Under the pieces are notes generated by a model. That model was given only the letters and a program-made list of their open reading frames with translations, was not told the DNA's origin and did not search any database. Below, in pieces: positions 62,353-64,000 of a stretch of 64,000 bases of DNA (position 1 is its first letter; every line of letters begins with the position of its first letter). The stretch is from Cellulomonas sp. Root485 (lineage in GTDB: Bacteria > Actinomycetota > Actinomycetes > Actinomycetales > Cellulomonadaceae). The translations under genes and the position numbers were made by a program. The DNA is taken from positions 414,559 to 478,558 of the forward strand of contig NZ_LMFC01000002.1 in assembly GCF_001426705.1 (NCBI RefSeq). Reading direction: 5' to 3'.

Positions 62353-62383
62353 ATACCTAGATCCGCTAGGGTTGGATACCTAG
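62353..62383. promoter_or_regulatory. Likely PadR operator cluster
   Basis: ATACCTAG occurs at 62353-62360 and 62376-62383. Between them CCTAG-N5-CTAGG (62356-62370) makes an inverted repeat, and the CTAGG also pairs with the second CCTAG. The cluster lies 27-57 bp before the PadR start. Confidence 0.55.
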
Positions 62384-62409
62384 CACATCAAGGTAGAGGA
62401 GCAGTCGGC

Positions 62410-62772
62410 GTGCGCATCGACAAGGACCTGGTCGCCGCCTCGGCGACACCGCTCGTGCTCGGGATCCTCGCGGACGGTGACCTCTACGGGTACGCGATCC
62501 TCAAACGCGTCGGTGAGCTCTCCGGCGGGCGCATGCAGTGGACGGACGGCATGCTCTACCCCCTCCTGCACCGGCTCGAACGGCTCGGCCACGTCTCGGC
62601 GTCCTGGGGGACGTCCGAGTCGGGCCGGCGCCGCAAGCACTACGCGATCACCCCGACCGGCCGGGCGGCGCTCGCCGAACGGCAGGCGCAGTGGAACGTC
62701 GTCGCGGACGCTCTCCGGCAGGTCTGGGAGGCGGCGCCGCGGCCCGCCACCGTCGTGGAGGTGTGGGCGTGA
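62410..62772 (+). CDS. PadR-family transcriptional regulator
   Basis: 120 residues. The winged-helix PadR domain is complete: LVLGILADGDLYGYAILKRV, GRMQWTDGMLYPLLHRLERLGHV and RRRKHYAITPTGRAAL. There is only a short C-terminal helix, so it belongs to the small PadR group that dimerises through it. GAGGAG precedes the GTG start. The membrane-protein gene downstream overlaps its stop, so the pair is co-translated and that protein is the probable partner or target. Confidence 0.92.
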   Translation: MRIDKDLVAASATPLVLGILADGDLYGYAILKRVGELSGGRMQWTDGMLYPLLHRLERLGHVSASWGTSESGRRRKHYAITPTGRAALAERQAQWNVVADALRQVWEAAPRPATVVEVWA

Positions 62773-64000
62773 TGACGCACGACGACGAGCTCGAGGCGCA
62801 GATCGACCGGTGGCGCGGCTACGTGCACCGACGGCAGGTCATCTCGTCGGCGGACGTCGACGAGCTCGAGGACCACCTGCGCGGCCAGGTGAGAGACCTG
62901 CGCGCGACCGGTCTCGACGACGACGAGGCATTCCTCGTCGCCATCAAGCGCCTCGGCAACCTGGACGCCGTCTCCCGCGAGTACGCCCGTGAGCACTCGG
63001 ACCGGCTGTGGAAGCAGCTCGCCCTCGTCCCGGACGACTCCCGCGGATCGCCGGCGCCCCGGTGGCGGGAGCTCGCGGTCGTGCTCGGGCTCGCGGTCGG
63101 TGCGGGCGTCGCGGTGCGGGCCGGGATCGCGTGGTTCGGCGACGACGAGGTCGCGCTCGCGCGCAACGTGGCCCTGCTCGTGGTGCCGTTCCTCGCCGCG
63201 TACCTCGGGTGGAAGCGCCGGGTCGGCGTGCGGACCGTGGCGGCGATCGCCGTGCCGTTCGTCGTGCTCGCCGTCGTGCTCAACGTGTACCCGTTCGTCC
63301 CCGAGGGGTCGACGGAGGTGCTCGCGATCATCCACGCACCCGTCGTCCTGTGGCTGCTGGTCGGGCTCGCGTACGTCGCCGAGTCGTGGCGCTCCGACGG
63401 CCGGCGCATGGACTTCGTACGGTTCACGGGCGAGCTCGCGATCTACTACACGCTGCTCGCGCTGGGTGGCGGGGTCCTCCTCGGCCTCACCGCCGGGGTG
63501 CTCCAGCTCGTGGGCGTCGACCCCGAGCCGGTGATCACCCAGTGGGTGATGCCGTTCGCCGTCCCGGGCGCCCTCATCGTCGCCGCCTGGCTCGTCGAGG
63601 CCAAGCAGGACGTCGTCGAGAACATCGCGCCGGTGCTGACCCGGATCTTCACGCCGCTGACCATCGCCATGCTCGTCGCCGTCCTCGTCGCGCTGGTCGC
63701 CTCCGGGGGCCTCGTCGAGGTGGACCGCGAGCTGCTCATCCTCATGGACGCGATCCTCGTGCTGGTCCTGGCGCTGCTCCTCTACTCGATCTCGGCCCGC
63801 GACCCGCTCGCGCCGCCCGCGCTCGCCGACTGGCTCCAGCTCGTCATGGTGGGGGCTGCCCTCGCGGTCGACGCCGTGATGCTGACCGCGATGCTCACGC
63901 GGATCGCGGAGTTCGGCACGAGCCCCAACAAGATCGCCGCGCTCGGCCTCAACCTGCTGCTGCTCGTGCACCTCGGGGTCTCGGCGTGGCGCAGCGCCCG
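62772..64000 (+). CDS. Permease-prefix-domain multi-pass membrane protein (cut by window edge)
   Basis: At least 409 residues, open at the window end. The N-terminal 75 residues form the soluble helical domain usual for proteins co-encoded with PadR regulators (DELEAQIDRWRGYVHRRQVISSADVDELEDHLRGQV in order, then DDDEAFLVAIKRLGNLDAVSREYARE). About ten hydrophobic helices follow. No transporter motif is recognised. The ATG at 62772 overlaps the last base of the PadR stop; a GTG at 62769 is an alternative. Likely an envelope-stress or export protein under PadR control, by context only. Confidence 0.8.
   Translation, partial: MTHDDELEAQIDRWRGYVHRRQVISSADVDELEDHLRGQVRDLRATGLDDDEAFLVAIKRLGNLDAVSREYAREHSDRLWKQLALVPDDSRGSPAPRWRELAVVLGLAVGAGVAVRAGIAWFGDDEVALARNVALLVVPFLAAYLGWKRRVGVRTVAAIAVPFVVLAVVLNVYPFVPEGSTEVLAIIHAPVVLWLLVGLAYVAESWRSDGRRMDFVRFTGELAIYYTLLALGGGVLLGLTAGVLQLVGVDPEPVITQWVMPFAVPGALIVAAWLVEAKQDVVENIAPVLTRIFTPLTIAMLVAVLVALVASGGLVEVDRELLILMDAILVLVLALLLYSISARDPLAPPALADWLQLVMVGAALAVDAVMLTAMLTRIAEFGTSPNKIAALGLNLLLLVHLGVSAWRSA

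Overview
The window is one contiguous stretch of very GC-rich DNA with dense coding, frequent GTG starts and 4-bp ATGA/GTGA gene overlaps. Families such as the DUF4190 proteins, DisA, a short MutY, an actinobacterial-type ArgA and a topoisomerase I with a Lys-rich tail point to a high-GC Gram-positive actinobacterium. The mix of GH3 beta-glucosidases, an Opp-type sugar-like importer and a secreted GH2-lectin enzyme suggests a plant-polysaccharide user of the Cellulomonas kind; that placement is inference. I see no phage, IS, integrase, rRNA operon or CRISPR array. The window looks like ordinary chromosome with several small catabolic modules.

Layout. 1-6.9 kb: the first codons of a GH3 enzyme, two DUF4190 membrane proteins, exonuclease III, an atypical SDR, and a TetR-MMPL exporter pair. 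6.9-12.3 kb: glycerol module glpD-glpF-glpK with a divergent SorC-type regulator. 12.3-20.1 kb: a guanidine/urea nitrogen module (two DUF1989 proteins plus a biotin-dependent urea/guanidine carboxylase), a divergent TetR and a sodium:solute symporter; one palindrome type lies before both the enzyme operon and the symporter. 20.1-28.8 kb: argA, a GNAT, mutY, an SDR-TetR pair, disA, a LacI regulator with a small upstream ORF, and radA followed by degenerate copies of its own tail. 28.8-37.8 kb: TetR-ABC exporter operon, AraC, DUF1761, VOC protein, two-component system. 37.2-49.5 kb: TetR, GH3 beta-glucosidase, a complete family-5 ABC importer, and a secreted GH2-ricin protein. 49.5-60.9 kb: redox pair (XRE-cupin/thioredoxin-reductase-like), STAS-like protein, PAP2, topA, hemerythrin, oxidoreductase, tmk-holB, secreted peptidase, DUF4126. 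60.9-64 kb: tRNA-Thr(CGU), SDR, DUF4242, PadR and a truncated membrane protein.

The most unusual signal is a family of five intergenic inverted-repeat elements. Each is exactly 44 bp long, with near-constant 10-nt arms (ACGTCCGCAC / GTGCGGACGT) and variable centres. They sit at three loci, two of which hold tandem pairs with the same 63-bp period. A sixth hairpin with different arms lies near 18.3 kb. I do not recognise this family.
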